DNA from: Daphnia carinata
Taxonomy: Eukaryota; Arthropoda; Branchiopoda; Diplostraca; Daphniidae
DNA length: 64,000 nucleotides
Reading direction: 5' to 3'
Assembly: GCF_022539665.2 (NCBI RefSeq)
Contig: NC_081335.1
Coordinates: forward strand, 6,448,001 to 6,512,000
Of the stretch, positions 10,957-22,086 are shown in pieces (positions within the stretch are counted from its first letter, which is position 1; every line of letters begins with the position of its first letter). The translations under genes and the position numbers were made by a program. The notes beneath the pieces are model-generated. The model searched no databases. It saw only the letters and a list, made by a program, of their open reading frames with translations, and was not told where the DNA came from.

Positions 10957-13252
10957 TACTTGATACTAAAGGAGACGAGGACTCTGACGATAATTTTGAG
11001 ATTGGTTTTTCGAATGAGAATGAAACATTTTTTTGTTCTTGCTTTGATCACCCAAAAATTGATAGCCAAGAGTGAAACAGTTCGAAACTCTGTAAGGGAC
11101 CGTGACTTGGCTTGGCTTTCTAAAAGAATTTGTAGTTACAAGTGCTTCTACTCCTGTTGCTGAACATGGTATTTATATTTTGAAAAAAAGTTCACGGTGA
11201 CAATTTCTATAGCCTATTATATTTCCTAGATACTCTACTAGATATTTCACACGGTATTGAAACTTCGGAAATGGGTTGATTTACCAATTGTTTTAAATGA
11301 ATGTATATTTTTCAGATAATTTTTCTCTTCTTTCACAAGGATTCGATGTTGGAAATCCTTACAGTCTTCATACTTCACGAGGTACATAAGTTTTCTGAAA
11401 ATAAGTCTACGATATCAATTAAATTTCCTTTAATATTATTTTGGCAGATTCCTTAAACGAAATCTTTGTTTCTTACAATTCGGATGAAACCACCACTGAC
11501 CTAGTTGACAGTAGCTGTGATGACAATGCTCAAAACATTAAAAGTGTGGCGAAAGACCTTAAAAAGAAAAAACTGATCTCGCAATCGCAGCAGGATCCAC
11601 CATCAAAGAAACAATGTGTAAAACCCCTGTTAAAAAAAAGGAATTCCACCTTCAGTTCCACTGCCAGCCTCATTTAAATTACCAAATCGATTTAGGCCAG
11701 ACATTCAACAAAAGTTGGATGATCGAAGTGCTGTGTTCATGGCCAAAGACCAGTCAGCATTACTTCGTGAAGTGGCCAATTCCATCCAACTTTACACTTC
11801 AAAGCCATCAGAATTTGAAATGAATAACATCGTGGCAGAAATATTGATGAACTATCCACATTCCTCTACACTTCCAACTGCTGAAGCAAAACACGTAAGT
11901 ATGAAACTGTATAATTGTATTGCCTTATTAAACATAGTTTTTTTTCATTTTTGCAGAGAGACTTGATTTATAAACTGAAAAGGATCATGGAAAGAAGACG
12001 GACAGAAGTTCGCAGCAGTGATGTATCAGCTAAACATAAGAGCATGAAGTTAAATGGTAATGACTCCGGACCTACCAAATACCCCTCAATGGCAATGGGT
12101 ACGTACTCTACCTTTTGAAACATATTTCACTTTTAAAAATTGTGTACGAATTTGGTTTTAGATGACAGCTATACCATATCTTATGGTCAAAATGTAGCCA
12201 AGATGTTGAAGATTAATAAAAACGGAACGGCCCCTTATAGTACTGCAGTGGACAATCTCGTCAAACTTGCTTTCTCGATCAGAAGAATTCGAGTTATGAA
12301 ATGAATACCTGAATCAGGCAGAATTGAGAAATTCATAGACAGCCACTGCCCATTTCTTAAACATCAAACTTTTGTAAGTATTAAAATAAATTCAAGGCAA
12401 TTGTTAAAGTGCAAAATATCTATTGATTATCAATTGAAATATTTTGATTATAGCTTTTCTTCGAGCTTGAATTAATAATGAAGAAACCATGCGAAATGTT
12501 TCGAGAAATGTGGACCCAATCGGCCAAATTCATCATTGAAGCAGCAAAAACTACAAATAAGAAACAAGTAGCATCTCTATTATCGTCCAAACCTTTTCAG
12601 AACATGTCGCCTGGTAAAAAATTTCACTAAACAATCGTATGTAATAATGACTAACTGTTTTATTTTTTATTTTGCCCAAGAAATGTGTTCGAGAGCTGCT
12701 CTTGAATTATTACCATTCTTGGTTCCTGGAAAAGGAAGAGGTAATAAAGCAGCTCGACATTTGGTCGATTCCAGAATGGTAATAGAATTACCAATGCGGA
12801 AAAGGAATGTACAGATGCTCAAGTATCAGTTGCTTCGTCCTTTACGCCTAAAACGTAGGAGTGAAAAAACAACAATGCGTTTTGAACCTACTCGTTGTAT
12901 TTAAAGTGGAAGGCGTAGTAGGTCGTCATTAATCCAATAACAGCATCGGTAGTTGTGTGAAATCTCAATGGATTGCTCTCCAAAATGAGGTGGATTGTCG
13001 ATCCAATGTATAGGATGAACGGCGAACCTCTTGTTTCTTGACCGATGCAACTTGCTAGGTTAGCTGATTCCTAATAATTAAAACCATAGCCAGGTAAAAT
13101 TTTATTGGTAAGCGGCAATTTATCTTACTTTTACTTTTTTTTATTTGAGTAAAATTGTCGTTGCTTCTACTGGGTGTGTAGACCTTTAAATGGATCAGGT
13201 GCAAAGCGGGTTCTTTATAGTTGTTTCATTTGTTGGATACTCTTGTCTACAA

Positions 13253-13711
13253 TTACCATCTCTCAGTGATCAGATTGTTTTTGGTAAAACAAACAAAAGA
13301 TGATTGTTTGTTCACAAAATCTCTTCTTACTTCCATAGCAGCCTGTAAATATGCTTGATTAGATTTTCTTTCATCAGACAGACAAAGGAGATATAATGTA
13401 GAGTCACTATAAACAAAATTCTTATTTTTTAAGTTCATGGATATGGAAAACCAGATAAATGCTATTTACTAGTTGTGTGACTTCCGAAGCACTTGTTCTT
13501 CTGTTGAAAAGCTAGATGCTGCAGCTTCAATATTTCGATCAAAGAATGTTGTTTGGTGATCCTGCAAATGTTTTCTTAGTCCATCTTCTGTTCGATATCT
13601 TCGGTCACAACCAGCCCAACAGGGTACATCAAATGTACAATTACCTCGATGAACTGACGTATAATGTGAGCGCATTTCAATTTTTGTCCGTGTACGAATA
13701 GTGCTACACAT
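13253..13711 (-). pseudogene. reverse-strand remnant of CACTA-like zinc finger and transposase N-terminus
   Basis: 13469-13711 encodes the same two fingers as 4682-4954 (for example CDRRYRTEDGLRKHL). 13253-13438 encodes LSDERKSNQAYLQAAMEVRRDF, which matches the start of the 5102 transposase. Between them lies an intron-like gap. The rest of the transposase is absent because this belongs to the internally deleted host copy (3063-13905). The copy at about 30850-31240 has the same arrangement. Confidence 0.75.
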
Positions 13712-13905
13712 TTTAATTCACTTGTTAATATGGCATACCTATATTTTCTAATTGAATTTCCAGGATGCTGCGAATCTGGAACTCACGAGAGTTAAAAGTC
13801 AGAATACAACAACTATTTTTGTGATGTCTGATGGTTTCCATGTGTCATAAAAACATAAACGATTAACAGCGCGACTTTTCGGGGTATCAACTTTGTTTTT
13901 TGGTT

Positions 13906-13985
13906 CATTTTGTAATGGCTATAAAAATTTCGGGGTAGATGAAAAAAATGTAAGGTTTGTGCTACAAATTCTGATTTAATACTAT
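13906..13985 (+). repeat. left part of repeat B, interrupted by the Gypsy element
   Basis: The sequence up to CTAT at 13982-13985 aligns with 37325-37395 and 59410-59480. The alignment resumes after the provirus at 20133. This shows the provirus landed in a pre-existing repeat. Confidence 0.65.
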
Positions 13986-14233
13986 TGTCGCGCACTCGTC
14001 TTAAAAGCTCAGAGTCAAGGAGTGTATTCAAGGTCTACACGCTACCACAGTGTCCAAAAGACTAACTAAAGTTGTGCCCGCCAGCCGCCCACAACACAGT
14101 CGATGGGTCGAGTCCCGCCGGATGGGATCCGATGACCGTCCGGTCACACCTATCTCATGTAACGACGACAAATCCCGGCGGATGTGGTGCGGCGGACTGG
14201 AATTGGAGCGCGTCCGGTTCGATAGTCGCGACA
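13986..14233 (-). repeat. 3' LTR of Gypsy copy 1
   Basis: This 248-bp repeat is nearly identical to 19885-20132 and has TGTCGCG/CGCGACA inverted termini. It lies downstream of pol on the coding strand. Confidence 0.93.
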
Positions 14234-14250
14234 AATCCCCCTCTTCAAGC
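14234..14250 (-). other. polypurine tract of Gypsy copy 1
   Basis: On the minus strand a purine run (GAAGAGGGGGA) directly precedes the 3' LTR. This is where plus-strand DNA synthesis of an LTR element is primed. The same run precedes the LTR at 45402. Confidence 0.75.
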
Positions 14251-14555
14251 CCTACTCGTCCCGAGTAGGACCGCGAGCGGCCGACGCGACCACGAACAGA
14301 CAGGCTAACAGCTACAGATACCAAGTAAACGATAACAGTATAGGCATAACTACGAAAAAAAGAAACCCAAAACCACAAACAAAATAAAACAAAAGAGAAG
14401 AAAAAACAAACAAAAGAAAATCAAAACAAAAAAAAAAAAAACAAAAAAAAAACAACTATCAATCAAAGAAAAAAAAAAAAAAGAAGAGAAGAAAGGGGCA
14501 AAAAAAAAGCAAAAAACAAAACAACAACACGTAAAGAGCGTTAAGTACGATACAC

Positions 14556-15211
14556 TCATGAGGGAGCTCCCCCAACTGCTCCTTCTACCGCCGGCGACTC
14601 GTCACGTTCGGCCTCCTCCAAAGACTCGTGCTGGGCGAGACGGGCCTCCAGTTGCCGGACCCGAAGGTGTAGCCACGCGACCACCGCCAGCGTCGGAATA
14701 ATCGTGCTGATAAGGGACGCAACCCAATCGTAACCGGAGAATTCTGATACCGGAGTCTCGTCCATTCTCCGCAGCAAATCCTGGACCTCCTTCAAGTTCC
14801 GCTGGGCCTCTTCACGCGTCTTGGGGTCTACGAACAGCTCGGTAGGGCTCCGTGTCGGTGGTGCGGGTGCTACCGTGATCTCTGTCTTCCGTGGTCAAGC
14901 TGTCGGCGAGTATAGGTCGGGGGCGTCTACAGGCGTCACCTCGAGCGTGGTTCCTCCCTCCGCACTCGCCGGAAAGATCCACTCGTCCGAATGTGCGGTA
15001 CAGGCTGGCGGCAGCTGGAAAACATCTACCGGGTTCAGCTTCAGCGTCTGTCGAGGGGGCCCCGAGAACCCGGTTGGACACGACACGACAATTTCTTGGC
15101 TTTTGGTAGCCGAAAGCATCCATCTGATACAGGTGGAATAGGTGGTTCCGATCCACTAGGGGAAGGTCTATGAGGATCCGGATGACACCCTCTGCTACTC
15201 GTAACCTCACT
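14556..15211 (-). pseudogene. env remnant of Gypsy copy 1
   Basis: Only parts of the env-like gene remain when compared with copy 2 at 45566-47725. A piece of about 30 residues from its middle is joined to the C-terminal third. The latter retains a membrane-spanning stretch (DWVASLISTIIPTLAVVAW) followed by an amphipathic tail. The receptor-binding half and the cleavage region are gone. The two deletion junctions lie near 15205 and 15125. The reading frame also shifts between 14556-14795 and 14812-15219. Confidence 0.75.
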
Positions 15212-18200
15212 TTAGTCAACGCGGTAGGGTCCCAACCCGCGGTGGAAAAGCTTTTCGGCGTGGGCCACCTTACGTATCGGCTTGTAGACTAAGACGAGAG
15301 TATCTGGTTGGAAACTAGCATCGCGGCGTTTGGCATCGAAGGTCGCCTTCTGTTTCCGATGCACTTCCTCAAGTCGCATTTGAACGGTGGCGTGGGCGTG
15401 TACTAAGCGCTCGCGAAGCTGCGTCACATATTCAACTGGGGAGTCAGCGTCACTCTCACTAGTAACAATGCCACCAATCCCTAGGTTGAGGTCCGACGGG
15501 AGCAATGGCTCCCTCCCGTACATGAGGAAGAACGGGCTGAAACCCGTCGACTCCTGCCTGCTGGTGTTGTGGGCGAAGCAAACATACGGCAAGACTTCGT
15601 CCCAATCACGGTGGTCGCTGCTAACATACATGGACAGCATGTCCGCTAGGATATGATTCATCCTCTCCACCTGTCCGTTGGCGCTTGGGTGAAACGCGGA
15701 TGTTGTTTTGTGGTTCGTGCTCAGCAGGCGAGTGACCTCTTGAAACAATTCGGCAATGAAGCACCGGCCACGGTCCGTGAAAATGGTTTCGGGGGACTCA
15801 TGTCGCAAACAAATTTGTTCCATGAAGAAGCCCGCTACGTCAGGAGCGGTACCGGTAGGCATTGCCCAAGTCTCCACCCACTTGGTGAAGTAATCCACCG
15901 CCACGATGATTTGTCGATTGCCCGCCTTGGATAATGGGAAGGGCCCTAGTAGGTCGATGCCGACCCAGGAATGCAGGAACCCAGCAGGCTTATCAGCTAT
16001 CCCTTTCCGGGATTGGCAGCTTGGGCACGATCGTACGTAGGCCCACACATGTTCTGCCATCTTCAGCCAATAGAAACGTCGTTTGATCCTGGCAAGCGTA
16101 CGGTTAACTCCCAGGTGACCCGACACCGTGCTATCATGGTATTCGGTTAGAATTTGGCGCCTCATCGAGGGTGGGGCACACAAGCGAAGCTGTGGTCTTC
16201 CGTCCAGCAATACTCGACGATGCAGCACACGATGGTCCAGGCAATAAGCCTTGGGTGCCTTCAGCCCCTTTTCCAACGCTTCAATGTGTTAAGCAAACGG
16301 GTGGAAAGACTCTTGTTCCTGCCGCCAATCCACACCCGGTGCGGGGTCAACGTCAAGCTTGGCCAGCATCAGGCACCGGTCGTCCTCTTCCTCCTGCTGG
16401 GGTTTATCAACCGGGAATCTCGATAGGCAATCTGCATCTTGGTGGAGCCGCCCGCTCCGATAAACAACCTCCATATCGAATTCTTGGAGGGACAAGCTCC
16501 AACGCGCAAGCCGACCGGCCAGGTCGCGCTTGCTCATAAGCCAGCAAAGGGCTTGATGGTCTGTCAACACGCGAACTTTTGTGCCCCAAATAAAGTACGG
16601 AACTTTTTCAGTGCCCAGACCAGAGCAAGGCATTCCTTCTCTTCTCCCTCGTTATTGAATAATTCTGCTCACTGCGGCTGAGTAGACGGCTAGCATAACC
16701 CAGCGGCCTTTCGGTACCGTCCTCTCGTTGGATGAGAGCGCATCCAATGCCATAACCACAAGCGTCCGGATGTAGTTCCATCGGTAAATCGAAATTTGGC
16801 TGGGCTAAGGTGGCTGCCTCTTGCAGGGCTTTCTTGAGAGCCGCAAAACTTTCACGTTGCTCTGGTCCCCAGATGAAAACCTTGGTACTTTTGGTGAGCT
16901 CACTGAGCGGGTACGCTAGTTTAGCAAACTGTGGGACATGTCGCCTACAATAAGAGCAGAGACCTAGAAAAGATTGTACTGCTTTAATTTTTTGGGATAC
17001 CGTATGGGTCTCGTCCGGTGCTGGAAATTGCTGTACCGCCAATAGTTTGTCGGGGTCGGGTGCGATACCTGTCGCGCTCACCACATGACCCAGTACCTTT
17101 AACTGGTACTCTCCAAATCGACATTTACTCAGTTTAATCTTGAGACCAGCCGCTCCAAGATGCTCCAACACCTGGCCAAGTCTCTTGCTATGCTCTTCAA
17201 AGGTTTGGGCGTATACCACGACATCATCGAGATACACCAAGCAGGAGTGCCATTTGAGCTGAGCCAAGGTAAAATCCATGGCTCTCTGGAACGTAGCGGG
17301 CGCGGAAGTTAGGCCAAAAGGCATGACCTTAAACTGCCACAGCCCATCTGCAGTGACGAATGCACTCTTCGGGCGATCCTCCGGCTTAAGCTAGATCTGG
17401 TGGTAACCGGACTGGAGATCCATGCTGGAAAAGAACTGGGAACCGGTCAAACGGCTCAAAGCGTCATCAATCCGAGGTAGAGGGTACACATCCTTCACAG
17501 TGACGTGGTTCAACCTACGGTAGTCAACGCAGAAGCGCCAACCTCCGCATTTCTTTTTGACTAGAACCACGGGTGAAGACCACGGGCTGTCGGAAGGCTC
17601 TATGATTCCCTGAGCCAACATCTCATCCACTTGCCGTTGAATTAGTTCCCGCTCCTTCCAGGCACTCTTGTAGGGCGGATGGTGAAGCGGAACCTGCGTC
17701 TCTACGGGAATGGCATGTTGCACGGCCTTGTAACGCCCCAGCTCCAGCGAAGTATTGGCGAAACAATGTCGATGTTCCAGCAGGATCGCAATCAGCTTCT
17801 TACGTTTATCTGACTCTAACTCTGGGTTTATGCGGTCGGCAAAATTAAGAACGTCGTCCTTGGTTTCTCCCGTGTGGGCTCTCGGCTCCTCCGGCGGCTC
17901 GGTGGTTTCCTCGATCTCCACTAGCTCGCCCAGCGCCGTGCCAGGGGACAGCCAGGCTTCCTTCGGCGTATAGTTCGTCACGGGCACCAACATCTGGGCC
18001 GAATTGCGCAAGATTACCGGATTAACCGCCTTCCCCCGGGTGCTCAACAGTTTCTCCGCCGGTTCCAACAGCCATTGCTCGTAGGGCCCTCCCTCTGCCG
18101 TAACTTCCACCTCCGTAGTCGAGCGAGCCGGGACGCAGGATTCTTCCTTCACCCTGACCACTCGCTGCCCGAGGGACTCGCACTCCAGCGTGATTGCCCT

Positions 18201-18664
18201 CAGTGGAAGCTCACCTAAGCTGATGAGGGGCTCCTGGTCCTGCCGATACTGGACCCTCAGACTTTCGAATTGTTGGAGGAAGTCGTTCCCAAGCAGGAGC
18301 TCTATCCCCTTCATTTCCAGGACAACGGCGGTTCCCCTCGCCGTCAGCGCTCCATCGCTGACCTCCAGGTAGGTTGCGCCCAAATTCACCGCTTTTTTAC
18401 CGTTGGCGAGCAGAACTCGTGGACCGTGCCATGGGACCACGACGCAGAGAAGGCTGGCCGCCAATCGCGGGGAGACGACAGTGACGGCAGCCCCAGTGTC
18501 AATTACGGCGTCGACCGGCTCGCCGTGGCACGCCATACGCTTAGTGACCATCGTTCCTGCGGTAGGGATACACAGCATCTGAACGGCTGACGTCGAACCG
18601 CTGACTCCCAAGTTTTCGTCCATGCGCGTAGTCAGGGCCCGAACCGGGGCAAATCGCACCTGAG
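15212..18664 (-). pseudogene. pro-pol of Gypsy copy 1: protease, RT, RNase H, integrase
   Basis: The protease motif VIDTGAAVTVVS is followed by an RT with SSMDLQSGYHQ and the YLDD catalytic box near 17230. The RNase H has HPDACGYGIG and TDHQALCWL. The integrase has an intact HHCC finger ending CPSCQSRKGI, followed by a D-D-E core. An in-frame TAG lies at 17391-17393, a position where copy 2 encodes Glu. The frame shifts near 16640 and between RNase H and integrase near 16280. The polyprotein would reverse-transcribe and integrate the element. It is inactive here. Confidence 0.9.
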
Positions 18665-19786
18665 CGGGCTCTCTGGCAGTCGACTGATCCGGTCGTGCAT
18701 CGGTCTGATCCCGACCCTGCCTGCTGGGACAGTTCCTAGCGATGTGCCCCGGCTGCTCACACTGGTAGCAGATGGTACGCCCGTCCGGCGTGCGACCGCT
18801 CGGGCGATTTTGCGTGGCTGGTCTCCTACCGTGGGACTGCTGTTGCATGGTGAGCTTAGCCACCTGGTCGTGCAGATCGCGTATGGCCTGCAAGAACTCA
18901 CGGTTTGTATCTCCGGCAGGAGGCAAGGCGGCAAGCGGCACGCCACGATCCACCGCTGGCAAGGGGGAAGCTGCTCGATCGCTACGATAGGTGCGCACCT
19001 TTGCTTCCTCCTGCCGGCGCAGGCATTCCAAAAATTCCGCGCTGGTCCTAGGATTGAAAGGACAAATTCGTTCAACTATAATTGGTTTCAAACCACGATA
19101 CAAATGCTCGACTTTCGCCGCTTCGGTCATATCCGGATCCACCGTCCTGCATAATTTCACGCCCGGGGTGCCTCGTCACGCCAGGTTGTAGGCCTATTGT
19201 CGAGGCACAGGAACCAGTTCCTGGCTGTGTCTTCCAGGTACATCTCCAAGTTCATTCGTAGGTCGTCATCCGACCAGGGGTTAATGTGCCCCGCTGCCTC
19301 GTATCGCTACAGCCAGTCAATCACATCGTCCCCCTCCTTGCCCGTGAAAACGGGTGGGGCCCTGAACTGCAGCTGCGTTCGTGCCACCACCATCTCGGGG
19401 GCGCGTGGGTGCAGCTCCTCTGGAATGTCCGGTGCCGGCTGTTCCGGCGAAGGGAGAACGTTGTCAGCCGGACCCCCAAGGTCACCGTCTCCGTCCCCCG
19501 GCTCGTCGTCCCGTCCCGGCGAACCGAAAGCCGACACTCCCAACACACTATTCGCGTCACGTACCTCTCCCGCGACGTGCGAAATGTCCGCACCTAACCC
19601 GCTGTCTTGCAAGCGACCGCGCCCACGACCCACCGGGCGACTTTCCACTTCCGTCTGCGAATTGTCCCAATCACAGGAGTCCATCGACCCACCCGCTACG
19701 TTTTCCGCGAGTGGCGGCAGCCCTCGCAAACGCCGACTGCCCAAACGACACCGCACTGTAGCCTGTCCACCCCTTCCACTGGACAT
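18665..19786 (-). pseudogene. gag of Gypsy copy 1
   Basis: The likely start is the Met at 19786, inside a frame open from 19930. A Pro- and acidic-rich N-terminus is followed by a capsid-like region, then a single CCHC knuckle (CYQCEQPGHIARNC) near 18760. An in-frame TAG at 19307-19309 interrupts the capsid region, and a stop with a frame change near 19162 breaks it again. Gag would form the particle and package the RNA. The upstream part of the open frame overlaps the LTR and is probably untranslated. Confidence 0.75.
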
Positions 19787-19867
19787 CAACACCAAAAAGA
19801 AAAAAACGCCGGAGTTCAAAAGAAAAAGTACGCACCCGTTACCCTTCAAAGAAACACCTCTAAAGGG

Positions 19868-19884
19868 CCTGCATCTCCACCATT
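19868..19884 (-). other. primer-binding site of Gypsy copy 1
   Basis: On the minus strand, two bases after the 5' LTR, the sequence reads TGGTGGAGATGCAGG. It has the TGG start expected for pairing with a tRNA 3' CCA end. I cannot name the tRNA from the sequence alone. Confidence 0.65.
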
Positions 19885-20132
19885 TGTCGCGCACTCGTCT
19901 TAAAAGCTCAGAGTCAAGGAGTGTATTCAAGGTCTACACGCTACCACAGTGTCCAAAATACTAACTAAAGTTGTGCCCACCAGCCGCCCACAACACAGTC
20001 GATGGGTCGAGTCCCGCCGGATGGGGTCCGGTGACCGTCCGGTCACACCTATCTCATGTAGCGACAACAAATCCCGGCGGATGTGGTGCGGCCGACTGGA
20101 ATTGGAGCGCGTCCGGTTCGATAGTCGCGACA
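19885..20132 (-). repeat. 5' LTR of Gypsy copy 1
   Basis: This partner of 13986-14233 adjoins the primer-binding site and is followed by the CTAT target duplication at 20133-20136. Confidence 0.93.
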
Positions 20133-20220
20133 CTATATTATAGGAATTTAACCACCGGAAAAAATTCTGGAAAAATAACTGGAAAAAAATTTGTGGATTT
20201 GAAAAGTTGCAAGAACGACC
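20133..20220 (+). repeat. right part of repeat B
   Basis: The sequence continues the repeat interrupted at 13985, including ACCGGAAAAA and TTGTGGATTTGAAAAGTTG. It aligns with about 37400-37465 and 59490-59540. It stops where the unknown TIR element begins at 20221. Confidence 0.65.
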
Positions 20221-20436
20221 CAGCAGCGACTGGATACTTAATTAAGGGTCTTTCAGTAGGGAAAAGCTACTGAAAAAATTAAGTATCTTAAAGTGACACT
20301 TAATTTTAAAAAAAATACTTAAAATTTGCCTTCCCCTACTGAAACCAAATTTCTAACCTTTTCCTTCTTTTTAAAGTATGGAAAAATTTTTTGAAGTACT
20401 ATATACAGCTTTTTAAGTTACAAAAATTGGTTTAAG

Positions 20437-21171
20437 CAGAGTCATAGAAACCTGGTTGCTCCACGGTGTTGTGTAAATGCCACAAGGATTTGCGGGGACT
20501 TGTGGTCGAAATTTCCGCCCTTTTGTGGGCGGAGCTGGCAGCGTCAGAGAGCCATCTGTTGACTAGAATTAGAGATATCCTGACATCGTGCAATAGAATC
20601 ATAAGGAATACGACATAAAATATCAGTTGTTGGGTCTAGTGGTTACCACCCTCGATTGCAATGCGGTTGGCCCGAGTTCGAATCCATTAGCTGCATTATC
20701 TTTTTTCCATTTCCTAACGTATGCTGACCACACGCTGCGCTAGGTTCCACTTTCCACTGTTTTTCCACTCATTTCAATTCTGTATTAAAATTTTATATTA
20801 CGTAATTTTATATTAGTATTATATCTATTAAGCCTCTCTGACAATTAACTTGTTTGCGCAAGAAGTATTGCGCGCTGACAGGCCGTTATTATAGTAGGCC
20901 ATGCTTGAAAAAGACACGCTTGACTTGGCCATCCGACTACTCTAAGTACAAACCGCTGGAGTAAAGTACTAAGTACTTCCCCCTCGTTTGGCGGGTCTGC
21001 TATGATTGGCTGTCGAAATTTTGGCAGGACATAGCTCATTGGTTGGGGGCCATGTAGTACTCCACCAAAACCGCTAGGTTCGCTATTTAACTGCCAGAAT
21101 TCGACCACAAGTCCCCGCAAACCCTTGTAGCATTTACACACACCGTAGAGCAACCAGGTTTCTATGACTCT
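20437..21171. mobile_element. hAT-like MITE with long inverted repeats
   Basis: The two ends share about 85 bp of near-perfect inverted repeat starting CAGAGTCATAGAAACCTGG. The 8-bp sequence GGTTTAAG flanks both sides (20429-20436 and 21172-21179). An 8-bp duplication and CAG termini point to the hAT superfamily. The interior has no reading frame. It includes a tRNA-like stretch at about 20632-20700 with a TAGTGGTTACC A-box-like motif and a GAGTTCGAATCC B-box. The T stem does not pair, so it is not a working tRNA gene. Confidence 0.85.
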
Positions 21172-22013
21172 GGTTTAAGTGCTTAAAATATTTAAGTATC
21201 TTGCAACGCAGATAATAATACAACGACATTAGGAACAATATCATATTACGATATTATAACAACAGTTAACATGGCATTCCCTATTATTGCCATATGCTGT
21301 AAAGATTTTTATCTAAGATAAAGACGTACAAATACAGATGAAAAAAGGAAAAAACTAATTCTTGTAGTTTTGTTACGTGGCAACGCTTAAAAATTCTAGT
21401 GTTTGGGGAAAAATTTCATTACTGTTCAAAAGGGATGGAAAACTTATGTCTTTTCCGAAAATCAAGTGAAAACATGTCAGTTAAATGTGGTTGTCTATTT
21501 CAAAAACATGGCGATCAACAAAAAAAATGCTTGATGGTAACCAACATACAACTATGTACGTGTTAAAATCTTTATTTTTTAAAATTAATTTCTAATTAGA
21601 TTTTGAATTTTGAATGTCAAGTTATAGAATATCTAATGGAATCCCATAGCCAGGTTGAATAAGTTTTGACGCAGTAACGCATGGTAAAATAGACAAAGTT
21701 TTTTCTGTTATTAAAGTTTGTAACTAATAGACAAATAATATATCTTTTCTAGGTTACTGAAGTGATAACGGGGACTATTCTTCCAAAACTCTAATGTATA
21801 TACCCTTTCTATCATTGGTAATATTAGTGGTATGTACACTGGTAAGCGTAATAATTTTTCTTCTAAAATTTTACAATAGATTCAAGCAGGTGTATCAGTA
21901 GCAATTCCATTCCTCCTCTAGAACGATAATGCAGATACAAAAGACAAAGATCAAGGTAAATTCTGTCGATGATATTGTTACGAATACCAATTCATATATT
22001 ATTGTCATCGAGC

Positions 22014-22086
22014 AGAATTCTCTGCCGTTAACGAGGACAACCATGGCCTAGTTGTTGTTGCTCAAGAACAGGCAGCTGATATTGGT
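22014..22086 (+). pseudogene. relic exon of the X/Y-family gene
   Basis: Between CAG and GTAAGT lies a 73-base exon encoding NEDNHGLVVVAQEQAADI. It resembles the 72-base exon at 28564-28635, which reads ENNNYDVVFVVAAQEGNTG and ends at the same kind of donor. Neighbouring exons are not recognisable, so the gene is largely gone. Confidence 0.5.

Larger units (their letters stand above)
7447..12780 (+). pseudogene. second gene of the CACTA-like element, multi-exon, split by pogo
   Basis: Exons can be read between GT and AG sites. They lie around 7470-7543 joined to 10959-11066, then 11314-11381, 11447-11895, 11957-12101, 12162-12373, 12454-12612 and 12680-12780. The frame shifts near 11630 and there is a stop near 12300. 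Exon 11447-11895 contains SALLREVANSIQLYTSKPSE and a downstream hydrophobic helix. A helix with this pattern also occurs in the minus-strand gene at 27253-30137, and it resembles the middle of SAMD3-like proteins. The biochemical role is unknown. The pogo insertion lies inside the first exon, at the TA of a Val-Leu codon pair. Confidence 0.45.
4274..12786 (+). mobile_element. CACTA-like element with transposase and accessory gene
   Basis: It begins CACTGTTAAAAATATGTAC, which matches the reversed terminus ending at 31681. Behind it come a zinc-finger exon (4682), a transposase (5102-7320) and a second multi-exon gene (about 7447-12780), all on the plus strand. The pogo element at 7544-10956 splits the second gene. 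The far terminus is missing: at about 12787 the sequence changes to the interior of the host CACTA-like copy. All reading frames are broken, so this is a dead copy of an autonomous type. Confidence 0.65.
3063..13905 (+). mobile_element. non-autonomous CACTA-like element split by nested insertions
   Basis: The left end starts CACTGTTAAAAAAAGCC and matches 30141 onward and 39327 onward. The segments 3063-3236, 4139-4271 and 12787-13905 are collinear with the uninterrupted copy at 30141-31681. They are separated by a pogo MITE (3237-4138) and a transposase-bearing CACTA-like copy (4274 to about 12786). About 30 bp of host sequence is missing at the second junction. The last part of the right end is lost at about 13905, where another repeat begins. 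CACTG termini are typical of EnSpm/CACTA elements; the superfamily is inferred from these and from the transposase. Confidence 0.72.
13986..20132 (-). mobile_element. Gypsy-type LTR provirus, copy 1, env mostly deleted
   Basis: Two 248-bp LTRs (TGTCGCG to CGCGACA) bound the element, and CTAT is duplicated at 13982-13985 and 20133-20136. On the minus strand the order is 5' LTR, primer site, gag, protease, RT, RNase H, integrase, env remnant, polypurine tract and 3' LTR. The LTRs differ at about seven positions by eye, so the insertion is not very recent. The interior is clearly more GC-rich than its surroundings. Compared with copy 2 at 45155-50753, about 1.2 kb spanning the end of pol and the first half of env, plus about 0.3 kb within env, are deleted. 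Stops and frameshifts are present. Confidence 0.93.

Noticed and set aside
12787-12904. C-terminal end of the CACTA-like accessory gene
   Set aside because: The same bases occur in the non-autonomous copies near 30522 and 39690 behind unrelated sequence, so they belong to the host element and the open frame is a chance read-through.
14350-14559. Phe-rich open frame on the minus strand
   Set aside because: It is the reverse complement of an A-rich untranslated region of the Gypsy element and has no coding signal.
20632-20700. Possible tRNA gene with a TGC-like anticodon loop
   Set aside because: The A and B boxes and a D-arm hairpin are present, but the T stem and acceptor stem do not pair, and it lies inside a MITE.
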